From Actinomadura rupiterrae (GTDB taxonomy: Bacteria; Actinomycetota; Actinomycetes; Streptosporangiales; Streptosporangiaceae), in assembly GCF_024172125.1 (NCBI RefSeq), contig NZ_JAMZEA010000001.1, positions 620,001 to 684,000 on the forward strand: a DNA stretch of 64,000 bases, in the 5' to 3' direction. The position numbers and the translations under genes are program-made. Shown in pieces: positions 1-8,776 of this stretch. A model generated the notes under the pieces. That model was given only the letters and a program-made list of their open reading frames with translations, searched no databases and had not been told where the DNA came from. How positions within the stretch are numbered: the stretch's first letter is position 1; every line of letters begins with the position of its first letter.

Positions 1-361
1 CCCCGGCCCCAAGACGACCGAGGCCTTCGCGGCGCTGCGGCAGGCCGAGACGGGCCTCCAGAAGGACGGCATCACCCTGGCGTCCCGCTTCGAGGCGGGC
101 CCGGGCCGCGTCTACGCCCTGCGCACCCGCGACGGCGGCGCGCTGGTCTGGTACGTCCTCAAACAGAGGGAGGCGTACTCCGCGGTGAAGAAGGGCAAGC
201 TCTCCGTTACGGGCGACCTTGTCGGGCTCGCCCCGCCATCGTCCGTCTCCACTCGCATGGACACCACTGTGCTGGTCCAGTACCTCGCGTCCGTGCCCGC
301 CAAGGGCCGCGCCGCCGTGACCGGCATGTACCGGAAAGCCGTGGCCGCAACCGGCCACTGA
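1..361 (+). CDS. C-terminal fragment of an unrecognised protein
   Basis: This is the last 119 codons of a gene that starts before the window. The frame begins at base 2 and ends at TGA 359-361. Codon use is strongly G/C at third positions, as in the neighbouring genes, so it is very likely real. The fragment is soluble-looking, with no membrane segment and no motif I recognise. It ends in a basic, alanine-rich stretch. I cannot assign a function. Confidence 0.6.
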   Translation, partial: PGPKTTEAFAALRQAETGLQKDGITLASRFEAGPGRVYALRTRDGGALVWYVLKQREAYSAVKKGKLSVTGDLVGLAPPSSVSTRMDTTVLVQYLASVPAKGRAAVTGMYRKAVAATGH

Positions 362-712
362 GACCCCGTCGGGGCCGGTGCGCTCCGCTCTTCCTGACCG
401 CTGCAGCGGCCCCGCACCGGCCCCCGACGGTCCACCCCTGCCCCATTCCCCACCCGACCCGGCACAACGCCGTCCCATCTCACAGCTGGCGCCACCCAAC
501 CAAGCCGCAACCAGGCTCCCCGAAAAGGCACCCGAATCGGCCGGGGCGCCCGAACCAGCCGGGTACCCGAATGCCGCCTTCGCTGAAGGCCCCCCCGTTC
601 GCTTCCCCAAGCCCGGCGCCCCGCCCCGTTCGCCCCACTCTTTCCCCGGTCGGACGTCGGCCCTCCCCGGGCTCGCTTGACCCGTATCGCCTGCTCCGGG
701 CACCCTCGTTTC
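362..712. other. intergenic region, nothing recognised
   Basis: These 351 bases separate the truncated gene from the acetyltransferase. The sequence is C-rich and proline-codon-like in several frames, but no frame has coding character or a ribosome binding site. I see no clear terminator or promoter. Confidence 0.4.
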
Positions 713-1243
713 ATGATCACTATCAGGCCCGCCGGCACCGGAGACATCGCGGCCGTTCTCGGCCTGTTCGACCGCGCCGTGGAGTGGCTCGTCGCCCGGG
801 GCCAGACCGGCCAGTGGGGCGACCAGCCCTGGACGGGCGATCCGCAGCGGACCGCCCTCGTCGAACGCCTGGTCAAGGCGGGCGGCACTCGCGTCGCCGT
901 CCTGGACGGCACGATCGTGGGCACAGTGTCCCTGGGCTCGGCCCCGACCTACGCCCCACCCGCTCCCGTGTCAGAGCTCTACGTCGAAGCCCTGGTCACC
1001 GACCGCGCCCACAAGGGCGAACGCATCGGCACGGCACTCCTCCTCCAAGCCCGCGAAGAAGCACTCGCCGCTGGCGTGGCCCAACTCCGCGTCGACTGCT
1101 GGGCCGGAGCCGATGGCGCCCTCGTCCGCTACTACGAGCGCGAGGGCTTCACCCGAGACGTCGGCTTCGTCGTAGAAGACCACCCGCGCGGCCCCTGGCA
1201 CGGCCAAATCCTCGTCCAAGACCTCCAGCACGCCCTCGCCTAA
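713..1243 (+). CDS. GNAT family N-acetyltransferase
   Basis: A 176-residue single-domain protein. It would transfer an acetyl group from acetyl-CoA to an amine; the substrate cannot be predicted. The N-terminus MITIRPAG is the usual first beta strand of GNAT proteins, so ATG 713 is preferred over the upstream ATG at 677. The acetyl-CoA pyrophosphate loop is visible at about residues 98-110 (KGERIGTALL, matching RxxGxG/A). A C-terminal YYEREGF segment is typical of the family. The gene stands alone between two gaps. Family assignment is firm, substrate unknown. Confidence 0.85.
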   Translation: MITIRPAGTGDIAAVLGLFDRAVEWLVARGQTGQWGDQPWTGDPQRTALVERLVKAGGTRVAVLDGTIVGTVSLGSAPTYAPPAPVSELYVEALVTDRAHKGERIGTALLLQAREEALAAGVAQLRVDCWAGADGALVRYYEREGFTRDVGFVVEDHPRGPWHGQILVQDLQHALA

Positions 1244-1403
1244 CCCCACAAACCAACACCCCTGACATCTCGAAGACGCCTCGCCCAGGGCTCTGCGACT
1301 CCCTCGAATGGAGACCTTCGGCAACCCGTGACCAACATTTTCAGGGCGCGGCGGCGGCCTTTTGCGGGCGGCACCGGACGGCCCGGGCCTTCACGCTGTC
1401 AAA

Positions 1404-1426
1404 CGATTAGGCGCAGGACCTAATCG
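1404..1426. promoter_or_regulatory. inverted repeat upstream of the secreted protein gene
   Basis: Perfect 8-bp arms CGATTAGG and CCTAATCG with a 7-base centre lie about 70 bases before the start of the 1497 gene. Position and local A/T enrichment suggest an operator or promoter element. No cognate regulator is identifiable. Confidence 0.35.
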
Positions 1427-1496
1427 GGCGACAGTAGATCATCTGCGGCGCAAACTCGCCTTGTCCGTTCACCGCACGAAGGGCAAGGACCTCCCA

Positions 1497-1937
1497 ATGA
1501 AGCGAATCCGCAACGCCCTCCTGGCACTGGCCATAGCCGGCGCCTCCGCCGTCGGACTCACCGGTCTCGCCGGCACCGCCCACGCCGACGGCGGGTGCCG
1601 ATACGACTACGCCTACGTCGGTTACGGCTTCTCGCTCAAGCCCTGCATCGAGAACGGCGCAGCCGCCAACATGATGGTCGGGTCGGTCAGCATCCGGATC
1701 GCTCCCTATTCCACGGACGTCAACGTCTGCGGCCAGTTCATCACCACGACCGGATACCGGGGGCCGGTGCACTGCTCCTACGTCAACGTCTACGAGAACG
1801 TGACAACGTACTGGAACAACGAGGCCTACGCATACGACGCGTGCAGCCACGGCTACAGGTACTACTACGACTCGTGGATCACGGAGTCCGGCGTTCGCTA
1901 CGGCGACGTCCAAAGCCCGGTGGTCACCTGCTCCTGA
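1497..1937 (+). CDS. small secreted cysteine- and tyrosine-rich protein
   Basis: A 146-residue protein with a clear Sec signal peptide: basic start MKRIRN, hydrophobic core, and AHA at residues 28-30 before the mature DGG. ATG 1497 is chosen because it places the signal peptide at the N-terminus and follows a purine-rich AAGGGCAAGGA. The mature part (about 116 residues) has six cysteines and many tyrosines, suggesting a small disulfide-stabilised extracellular fold. I do not recognise the family. No partner gene is evident nearby. Confidence 0.75.
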   Translation: MKRIRNALLALAIAGASAVGLTGLAGTAHADGGCRYDYAYVGYGFSLKPCIENGAAANMMVGSVSIRIAPYSTDVNVCGQFITTTGYRGPVHCSYVNVYENVTTYWNNEAYAYDACSHGYRYYYDSWITESGVRYGDVQSPVVTCS

Positions 1938-1977
1938 GCGGGCATCGTGAGGCCGTGCCGCTCGGACGGGCGCGGCC

Positions 1978-2835
1978 TCATGGGCTTTCCTGGGCGGCGA
2001 CCACGTGCTCTGGTGAATCGAGCCAAATGGTCTGGCCGCGTTCCGTCACGGTGATTCCGTAGCGGGTGAAGTCGGGGCGTCCGGCTTGCTCCCAGCGCTC
2101 TTCGGCCGCGAAGCCGACGTGGGGTTGGAGACGCTGGCCCTGGAGCGGCATGAAGAAGGCCTGACTGATGAAGCGTCCTTCGGCGATGCCGTCAGGACCG
2201 ACGACGAACCGCGCGAGCCGCCCGTCCGGGTGTACGGTCTCGGCCCACGGGACGAGGATCACGCCTCCCGGACGAGTCTGCTCGACCCACGCGTAAGGAA
2301 CCGTGTGCGCTGCCGCCGTGGCGATGACCCGGTCATATGGAGCATCAGCCGCATAGCCCTGCTCGCCGTCTCCCGTGATCACCTTCACTCGATAGCCGGT
2401 GCGCTGCAATGCGCCTCGGGCCCGGTCGGCCACCTCGGCATCGATCTCGACGCTGACCACGTTCTCGCTGCCCAGCAGGTACGCCAGCAGGGCGGCGTTG
2501 TACCCCGTCCCCGTGCCGATCTCCAGCACCCGCATCCCTGGCTCAAGCTCCAGCGCCTCGATCATCTCCGCCATGAGCTCCGGCGCGCTGCTGGAACTCG
2601 TGGCCACCATCCCCCTCCCCGTACTCGGGTCGGAGAGTTCTGGAGGGAAGAGCGGATCACGCGCCACCTTCGTCACCACGGCGGCACTTGGAGACGCCAC
2701 CATGGCCGCCCACCTTTCCGGCTGCTGATCTCTGCTCAGCGGAATCAGCCAGTTGCCCGGGCCGGATACGAAGATGCGGTCCGGAATGAAATCCGCACGC
2801 CTCACAGCTCTGAGGGCTTCCTTCAGATTGATCAC
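1978..2835 (-). CDS. PCMT-like SAM-dependent methyltransferase
   Basis: A 285-residue class I methyltransferase related to protein-L-isoaspartate O-methyltransferase. The SAM-binding motif I reads VLEIGTGTGYNAALLA, followed by an acidic VSVEID strand end and YDRVIATAAAHTVP, as in PCMT proteins. The GTG start at 2835 is preferred over an upstream ATG at 2865: a GGAGGA lies 11 bases before it, and it overlaps the stop codon of the preceding 43-residue gene (GTGA). The C-terminal 90 residues are an extra domain of the kind seen in actinomycete relatives of unknown substrate. Coupling to a zinc-finger peptide and proximity to a DUF397 protein argue against plain isoaspartate repair, but that is inference. 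Confidence 0.85.
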   Translation of the reverse strand: MINLKEALRAVRRADFIPDRIFVSGPGNWLIPLSRDQQPERWAAMVASPSAAVVTKVARDPLFPPELSDPSTGRGMVATSSSSAPELMAEMIEALELEPGMRVLEIGTGTGYNAALLAYLLGSENVVSVEIDAEVADRARGALQRTGYRVKVITGDGEQGYAADAPYDRVIATAAAHTVPYAWVEQTRPGGVILVPWAETVHPDGRLARFVVGPDGIAEGRFISQAFFMPLQGQRLQPHVGFAAEERWEQAGRPDFTRYGITVTERGQTIWLDSPEHVVAAQESP

Positions 2836-2963
2836 TGCTCGCCCGTTCCTCCGCATGCCGTGCACGGCCGCCGGTGCCGACTTTCCTGTCCGTTATCGGT
2901 CACCCACTGCCCGCCCTGGCCGTTGCAGCCCGAGCAGTCCAACTCCCTTTTATGCTCACCCAT
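2832..2963 (-). CDS. 43-residue DnaJ-type zinc-finger peptide
   Basis: A tiny protein with two CxxCxGxG-type motifs: C10-S-G-C13-NGQG and C34-T-A-C37-GGTG, the zinc-binding repeat of DnaJ and similar proteins. ATG 2963 follows AGGAGATGTA, a good ribosome binding site. Its TGA overlaps the GTG of the methyltransferase by four bases, so the two are probably translationally coupled. One pair of motifs is enough for a single zinc site. No J domain is present. It could be a zinc-dependent partner or substrate of the methyltransferase; this is speculation. Confidence 0.7.
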   Translation of the reverse strand: MGEHKRELDCSGCNGQGGQWVTDNGQESRHRRPCTACGGTGEQ

Positions 2964-3230
2964 TACATCTCCTGACGTGACCGAGCGTGGACGTTTAGTG
3001 AACATGCCCGGCGACCTGGTCCGGCATCTCCGCGCTCCCTCCAACGGGGCCGGTGCGCAAGAGCGAACCGGGCCCACAAGGCCAGGCTAGGGATGGACAG
3101 GTATGAACCGGGTTCTAGTGGGTAGGCCGAGCAGACTCCGGAACTGGTGTGGTCCTTTTCCCTACAGAACGGAACTTGCGGAGATCATCGGTTCGTTGAC
3201 GCAGGACGGTCTCGACTTCTGAGGTGGCTT

Positions 3231-3434
3231 ATGTTCGCGGACGGTTCCCCCACCCTCGAATGGCGCAAGTCCAGTCACAGCAGCAGCAAGGGGCAGTGCG
3301 TCGAGGTCGCGGGTACGCCCAACGTGCTCGCGATTCGCGACAGCAAGGACCCTGACGGCCCGCACCTGATCCTGATGCCTGCGGCGTGGGACGCGCTCGC
3401 CGCCGCTATCAAGGGTGTCGAGGACGTTCTCTAA
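3231..3434 (+). CDS. DUF397 domain protein
   Basis: A 67-residue protein matching the small DUF397 family of actinomycetes (LEWRKSSHSS, CVEVA, AIRDSKDPDGP). ATG 3231 follows GAGGTGG and gives the family's usual length. DUF397 genes normally sit directly beside an XRE-type helix-turn-helix gene and act in pairs with it in differentiation or secondary-metabolism control. No such partner is visible here, so this copy is an orphan. It is transcribed divergently from the zinc-finger/methyltransferase pair across about 270 bases. Confidence 0.85.
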   Translation: MFADGSPTLEWRKSSHSSSKGQCVEVAGTPNVLAIRDSKDPDGPHLILMPAAWDALAAAIKGVEDVL

Positions 3435-3447
3435 CGTCCGCCTTGTT

Positions 3448-3786
3448 TCATGAGCCCTGGCCGGTTGCCAGGGCTCGCTCATGTTCGGGGTCGAGGCTTT
3501 CGAGGGGCTGGGGCAGAGCGCCTGGCTTGGTATTCGGGACGGCAGGCCCTGGAGGGGCTGCGCGAGCGGAATGCGGGCCATCGTGGCGAGGGAAACGTCC
3601 AAGCAGGATTGCTGCGGCTCTCAGGCCGGTTCGTGGGGTGGGCTGAGAGGGCGGAGCCGGGGACGGGGCGGGCGGCACGGCAGGAACGGAGTCGGGGTCT
3701 CGGCGGACCAGGCCCATGCGGCGGAGGATGGCGGCCATCACGGCGACGGCCGCGGCGATGAGCGGCCATGCCTGGGACGGGTGCAT
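3448..3786 (-). CDS. possible small single-span membrane protein
   Basis: A 112-residue frame starting at ATG 3786, preceded by GAAGGGA. It has one hydrophobic segment near the N-terminus (PLIAAAVAVMAAILRRMG) followed by a basic and then proline-rich, probably disordered tail. No family is recognised. It converges on the DUF397 gene and its last codons overlap the hairpin at 3452-3476. Proline-rich composition makes chance open frames common in this DNA, so confidence is moderate. Confidence 0.45.
   Translation of the reverse strand: MHPSQAWPLIAAAVAVMAAILRRMGLVRRDPDSVPAVPPAPSPAPPSQPTPRTGLRAAAILLGRFPRHDGPHSARAAPPGPAVPNTKPGALPQPLESLDPEHERALATGQGS
3452..3476. terminator. hairpin between convergent genes
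   Basis: Perfect 10-bp arms GAGCCCTGGC and GCCAGGGCTC with a 5-base loop, 17 bases after the DUF397 stop. There is no T-run, so it may be a stem-only bidirectional terminator of the type common in actinomycetes. Confidence 0.5.
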
Positions 3787-3868
3787 TTCTGTGATCCCTT
3801 CGTCACTGGTGGCTGACAGTGACGATCCTCGGGCAGCACCCGTTCTGATCACAAGCCGACCCCCGGCC

Positions 3869-3877
3869 TGTGGATAA
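3869..3877 (-). promoter_or_regulatory. perfect DnaA-box sequence (TTATCCACA)
   Basis: TGTGGATAA on the plus strand, inside the longer CTGTGGATAAC shared by four intergenic sites in this window (also 35507, 50181 and 62799). Confidence 0.5.
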
Positions 3878-3891
3878 CTCCGCAAAAGCCA

Positions 3892-3918
3892 AGGCCCCCG
3901 CCACAATGGCGGGGGCCT
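3892..3918 (-). terminator. intrinsic terminator of the glutamate dehydrogenase gene
   Basis: A 12-bp perfect stem (AGGCCCCCGCCA against TGGCGGGGGCCT) with a 3-base loop, just past the stop of the minus-strand gene. It is followed on that strand by a short T-rich stretch (GGCTTTTG). Confidence 0.75.
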
Positions 3919-3931
3919 CAGCAGCAAGGGC

Positions 3932-6900
3932 CTACAGGCCGCTGGCGTTGGCCAGGGTGCGGATCGCGCCCAGGGCGACGGACAGCGTGGCCAGGTCGAA
4001 GCTGTCGCTTTCCCAGATCTCGGTCAGCGTCTGCTGGGCCCGGTTGACGGCCGTGCGGTTCTTCTCGGCCCAGGACGCGAGGCGCTCCTCCGGCTCGGTG
4101 CCCGAGGCGGAGGTGAGCAGGACCTCGCGGGTGATGGCCGCGTGCGCCGCGTACAGGTCGTCCCGGAGGGCCGAGCGGGCCATGGAGCGCCAGCGGTCGT
4201 CGCGCGGGAGGGCGATGATGCGCTCGCGCAGCCGGGTGATGTCGAGGCGGTCGGCCAGGTCGAAGTAGACCTCGGCGACCTCCTCGACCGGACGGCCGGT
4301 GTCCTTGGCGATGGTGACCAGGTCGAACGTGGAGAAGGCCGGGACGAACATGGCGGTCTTCTCGGCCAGCTCGTCCGGGACGCCGAGCTCGGCGAAGTAG
4401 TCGCGGCGCTGCTCGAAGGCGGCCAGGTCGGGGCCGGTGAGCAGCTTGGGGAACTGCGCCGACAGCGCGACCGCGCCGCCGCCGAAGTAGTCGATGGTCT
4501 CCTGGATGTCGAACGGGGGGCGCCGGTTGTGCAGCAGCCAGCGGGAGCCGCGCTCGGTGAGCTTGCGGGCCTCCAGCAGCATCGCGATCTGCGTCGACTC
4601 CTCCACCTGGTAGTCCAGGGCGTCGACCGAGCGCCAGAAGCGCGGCATGTCGAAGACCTCGCGGGCGACCAGGTAGGCGCGGGAGATGTCGGACGACGAC
4701 GCGCCGGTCTCCTCGTTCAGCCGGAACACGAACGAGGTGCCGGAGTTGTTGATCACGTCGTTCACCACCGCGGTGGTGATGATCTCGCGGCGCAGCGGGT
4801 GCCGGTCCATGTGCTCGCGGAACCGCTCGCGCAGCGGGGTCGGGAAGTAGTCGACCAGCCAGGACGCCAGGTAGGGGTCGTCCGGCAGGCCGTTGGCGAT
4901 CAGCTCGTCGTCCAGGGTGAGCTTGGCGTAGGCGAGCAGCACCGAGAACTCCGGGCCGGTCAGGCCGAGCCCGGCCTGGCGGCGCTCGGCGAGGGCCTTG
5001 TCGTCCGGGAGGGACTCCAGGCGCCGCTTGAGCCGGCCGTCCCGCTCCAGCTTGCGCAGGTAGCGGGCGTGCACGTGCAGCATCGAGGGGGCCTGCGCGC
5101 GGGACGCGGCGAGCACCGCGTTCTGCGCGTAGTTGTCGCGCAGCACCAGCTCGCCGACCTCGTCGGTCATCTCGTAGAGCAGGGTGTCGCGCTGCTTGCG
5201 GGTCAGCTCGCCGTCCCGCACGACCTGGTCGAGCAGGATCTTGATGTTGACCTCGTGGTCGGAGGTGTCCACACCGGCCGAGTTGTCGATGAAGTCGGTG
5301 TTGACCAGGCCGCCGGCGCGGGCGAACTCGATCCGGCCGAGCTGGGTGAGGCCGAGGTTGCCGCCCTCGCCCACGACCTTGCAGCGCAGGTCCGCGCCGT
5401 CCACCCGGAGCAGGTCGTTGGCCTTGTCGCCGACGTCGGCGTTGTTCTCGGTGGACGCCTTGACGTAGGTGCCGATGCCGCCGTTCCACAGCAGGTCCAC
5501 CGGCGCGCGCAGGGCGGCGTGGATCAGCTGGTACGGGGCCATGGCGAGCACGCCCTCGTCGATGCCGAGCGCGGCCCGCATCTCCGGGGTGAGCTTGATG
5601 GACTTGGCGCTGCGCGGGAACACGCCGCCGCCCTTGGAGATCAGGGACGCGTCGTAGTCGGCCCACGAGCTGCGCGGCAGCGCGAACATCCGGTGCCGCT
5701 CGGCGAACGAGCGGGCCGGGTCGGGGTCCGGGTCGATGAAGATGTGCCGGTGGTCGAACGCGGCGATGAGCCGGATGTGCTCCGACAGCAGCATCCCGTT
5801 GCCGAACACGTCGCCGGACATGTCGCCGATGCCGACGACGGTGAAGTCCTCGTTCTGGACGTCCTTGCCGAGCGAGCGGAAGTGGTACTTGACCGACTCC
5901 CACGCGCCGCGGGCGGTGATGCCCATCGCCTTGTGGTCGTAGCCGACCGAGCCGCCGGAGGCGAACGCGTCGCCGAGCCAGAAGCCGTACTCGGCGGCGA
6001 CGCCGTTGGCGATGTCGGAGAACGTCGCGGTGCCCTTGTCGGCGGCGACGACGAGGTAGGTGTCGTCGCCGTCGTGCCGGACGACGTCCGGCGGCGGGAC
6101 GACCTTGCCGTCCACCAGGTTGTCGGTGAGATCGAGCAGGCCGGAGATGAACTCCTTGTAGCAGGCGATGCCGCCCGCCTGGAACGCCTCGCGGTCGGAC
6201 GGGTCGGGCAGCTGCTTGCCGACGAACCCGCCCTTCGCCCCGGCCGGGACGATGACGGTGTTCTTCACCGCCTGCGCCTTGGCCAGACCGAGGATCTCGG
6301 TGCGGAAGTCCTCGCGCCGGTCGGACCAGCGCAGGCCGCCGCGCGCGACCGACCCGAACCGCAGGTGGACGCCCTCGACCCGCGGCGAGTACACGAAGAT
6401 CTCGAACTTGGGCTTGGGCAGCGGCAGGTCCGGGATGCCCTCGGGGTCGAACTTCAGCGCCAGGTACGGCTTGTTCTGGTAGTGGTTGGTGCGCAGGGTC
6501 GCCTGGATCATCGCGAGGTAGGCGCGCAGGATCCGGTCCTCGTCGAGGCTGGCGACCTCGTCGAGGCGGCCGGTGACCTCCTCGGTGATGCCCTCGGACC
6601 GCTCGGCCTCGCCGCCCGCGAGCGACGGGTCCAGGCGCGACTCCCACAGCCGGACGAGCAGCCGGGTGATCAGCGGGTTCCGCAGCAGCACGCCCTCGAT
6701 GTAGCGCTTGGAGAAGGACGTCCCGGTCTGCCGGAGGTACATGGCGTAGGCGCGCAGGATCATCGTCTGCCGCCAGTTGAGCCCGGTGTGCAGGACGAGC
6801 GCGTTGAACCCGTCGTTCTCGATGTCGCCGCGCCACAGCGCCTCGAAGGCGTCCTGGAACAGCGCCTTGACGTCCTCGTCGGGGACGTCGGCGGCGGGCT

Positions 6901-8776
6901 CGTAGCGCAGCCCGAGGTCGTAGATCCAGTACCGGCGGCCGTCCCCGGTGTGGATCTCGTACGGCCGCTCGTCCACCACCTCGACGCCCATGTTGGACAG
7001 CAGCGGCAGGACGCGGGTCAGCGAGATCGGGTCGCCGAGCCGGTAGATCTTGAGCCGCCGCTCGCCGGGCCCGGCATTGAACGGCTCGTACAGGTTGATC
7101 GTGGTGTCCTCAGTGACCTCGTCCGAGTCGGCGCCGGAGCCGAGCGCGGCGAGGCGGCGCAGGTCGTGCACCGCTGTACGGGCCGGGAAGTCGGCCTTGT
7201 AGCCCTCGGGGAACGCGTCGCCGTAGCGGCGGGTCAGCTCGCCGGCGTTCTCCTCGCCGCACTGCTCGACGATCGCGTCGGCCAGGTCGTCCGCCCAGGA
7301 GCGGGTCGCGGCGGCGAGCCGGGACTCCAGCTCGTCCACGTCGACGTCCGGCAGCTCCTGGCCGCGCTCGCCGCGCACGACCACGTGCAGGCGGGCGAGC
7401 ATGGACTCGGTGACGTTGGCGCTGTAGTCGACCGCGACGCCGTGGAAGGCGCGGCGCAGGATCTCCTGGATGCGCAGCCGGATCTTGGTGGTGTAGCGGT
7501 CCCGCGGGAGGTACACCATGCAGGACATGAACCGCCCGTAGGCGTCCTTGCGCAGGAACAGCTTCAGCTGGCGGCGCTCGCGGAGGCGTAGCACGCCGAG
7601 CGCGATCGGCAGCAGCTCCTCGGCGGAGATCTGGAACAGCTCGTCGCGGGGGTAGGTCTCCAGGATCTCGACGAGGTCCTGGCCGTCGTAGCTGCCGGGG
7701 GTGAACCCGGCCATCTCCAGCACCTGGTCGAGCTTGCGCTTCAGCACCGGGATGTGCGCGATCGACTCGCTGTAGGCGACGTGCGTGAACAGGCCGAGGA
7801 ACCGGCGTTCGCCGACGACCTCGCCGTTGTCGTCGAACTTCTTGACGCCGATGTAGTCCAGGTAGAGCGGGCGGTGGACGGTCGAGCGGGAGTTCGCCTT
7901 GGTGACGATCAGCAGCTTCTTCTCGGTGGCCTTCTCGCGCACCTCGGGGGGCAGCGCGGCGAAGCCGCCGGACTCGGGCTTGTCGTTGCGCAGGATGCCG
8001 AGGCCGGTGCCGGGGACGGGGATCAGCGCGTCGCCGTCGTCGGTGAGGGTGTAGTCGCGGTAGCCGAGGAAGGTGAAGTGGCCGTCGGCGAGCCAGTCGA
8101 GCAGCTCGACGGTCTCGTCCCGCTCGCTCTCCGGGACCGGCGGCGGGGTGCTCGCGACGAGCTCGGCGATCTCGTTGGCGCGGGCGCGCATCTTCGGCTC
8201 GTCCTCGACCGAGACGCGCACGTCCTGCAGGACGCGCTGGAGGTCGTCCTCCAGCTGCTCCAGCCGGGCGCGCTCGCTGGTCCGGTCGATCTCGATGTGG
8301 ATCCAGGACTCGTCGATGTCGGTCGGGCTCTCCAGGTTGGAGCGGAACCCGCGCAGGTGCCCGGCGACGTCGCGGTCCACGCCGAGCAGGGGGTGGACGA
8401 CCATGTGGGTGGTGTAGTGGTGCCGGTTCAGCTCCATCGTCACCGAGTCCACCAGGAAGGGCATGTCGTCGGTGACCACCTGCACGACGGTGTGCCCGGG
8501 GTCCCAGCCGCACTCCTCCAGCGTGGGGGTGAAGACGCGGACCTTGGCCCGGCCCTGCGGCCGCTCCTCGCCGAGCGACCGGTGCGCCATGGCCGGACCG
8601 CAGATGTCGGCGGGATCGCGGGCGAGCAGGTCCTCCGGCGCCACGTGCCGGTAGTAGAGGCGGAGGAAGGCGACGGCGTCGTCGAGATCGTCCCCCCGCG
8701 AACCGGAGCCTTGGAGACAGGTCTCCGCCGCCCTCCTCAACAGGTCGTCCTTGGCCTGGTCGAGCTTGCCGCCCAT
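3932..8776 (-). CDS. gdh: NAD-specific glutamate dehydrogenase, large (180-kDa) type
   Basis: A 1614-residue protein that would deaminate glutamate to 2-oxoglutarate and ammonium with NAD in the cytosol. Length and sequence match the large actinobacterial NAD-GDH family (known members about 1600-1650 residues). An N-terminal regulatory half with ACT-like segments (for example VVQVVTDDMPFLVDSVTMEL near residue 100) precedes the catalytic core. The core begins near residue 810 with GGLRWSDRREDFRTE and continues with NTVIVPAGAKGGFVGKQ near 847, which carries the conserved lysines. GIGDMSGDVFGNGMLL lies near 990. The ATG at 8776 is preferred to an ATG 48 codons upstream because it follows GGGAGT and gives the family start. 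It is monocistronic, with its own terminator. Confidence 0.95.
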   Translation of the reverse strand: MGGKLDQAKDDLLRRAAETCLQGSGSRGDDLDDAVAFLRLYYRHVAPEDLLARDPADICGPAMAHRSLGEERPQGRAKVRVFTPTLEECGWDPGHTVVQVVTDDMPFLVDSVTMELNRHHYTTHMVVHPLLGVDRDVAGHLRGFRSNLESPTDIDESWIHIEIDRTSERARLEQLEDDLQRVLQDVRVSVEDEPKMRARANEIAELVASTPPPVPESERDETVELLDWLADGHFTFLGYRDYTLTDDGDALIPVPGTGLGILRNDKPESGGFAALPPEVREKATEKKLLIVTKANSRSTVHRPLYLDYIGVKKFDDNGEVVGERRFLGLFTHVAYSESIAHIPVLKRKLDQVLEMAGFTPGSYDGQDLVEILETYPRDELFQISAEELLPIALGVLRLRERRQLKLFLRKDAYGRFMSCMVYLPRDRYTTKIRLRIQEILRRAFHGVAVDYSANVTESMLARLHVVVRGERGQELPDVDVDELESRLAAATRSWADDLADAIVEQCGEENAGELTRRYGDAFPEGYKADFPARTAVHDLRRLAALGSGADSDEVTEDTTINLYEPFNAGPGERRLKIYRLGDPISLTRVLPLLSNMGVEVVDERPYEIHTGDGRRYWIYDLGLRYEPAADVPDEDVKALFQDAFEALWRGDIENDGFNALVLHTGLNWRQTMILRAYAMYLRQTGTSFSKRYIEGVLLRNPLITRLLVRLWESRLDPSLAGGEAERSEGITEEVTGRLDEVASLDEDRILRAYLAMIQATLRTNHYQNKPYLALKFDPEGIPDLPLPKPKFEIFVYSPRVEGVHLRFGSVARGGLRWSDRREDFRTEILGLAKAQAVKNTVIVPAGAKGGFVGKQLPDPSDREAFQAGGIACYKEFISGLLDLTDNLVDGKVVPPPDVVRHDGDDTYLVVAADKGTATFSDIANGVAAEYGFWLGDAFASGGSVGYDHKAMGITARGAWESVKYHFRSLGKDVQNEDFTVVGIGDMSGDVFGNGMLLSEHIRLIAAFDHRHIFIDPDPDPARSFAERHRMFALPRSSWADYDASLISKGGGVFPRSAKSIKLTPEMRAALGIDEGVLAMAPYQLIHAALRAPVDLLWNGGIGTYVKASTENNADVGDKANDLLRVDGADLRCKVVGEGGNLGLTQLGRIEFARAGGLVNTDFIDNSAGVDTSDHEVNIKILLDQVVRDGELTRKQRDTLLYEMTDEVGELVLRDNYAQNAVLAASRAQAPSMLHVHARYLRKLERDGRLKRRLESLPDDKALAERRQAGLGLTGPEFSVLLAYAKLTLDDELIANGLPDDPYLASWLVDYFPTPLRERFREHMDRHPLRREIITTAVVNDVINNSGTSFVFRLNEETGASSSDISRAYLVAREVFDMPRFWRSVDALDYQVEESTQIAMLLEARKLTERGSRWLLHNRRPPFDIQETIDYFGGGAVALSAQFPKLLTGPDLAAFEQRRDYFAELGVPDELAEKTAMFVPAFSTFDLVTIAKDTGRPVEEVAEVYFDLADRLDITRLRERIIALPRDDRWRSMARSALRDDLYAAHAAITREVLLTSASGTEPEERLASWAEKNRTAVNRAQQTLTEIWESDSFDLATLSVALGAIRTLANASGL

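Noticed and set aside
4142..7591. Plus-strand open frame of over 1100 codons opposite the glutamate dehydrogenase gene
   Set aside because: Antisense shadow with valine/glycine/arginine-rich composition and no recognisable fold.
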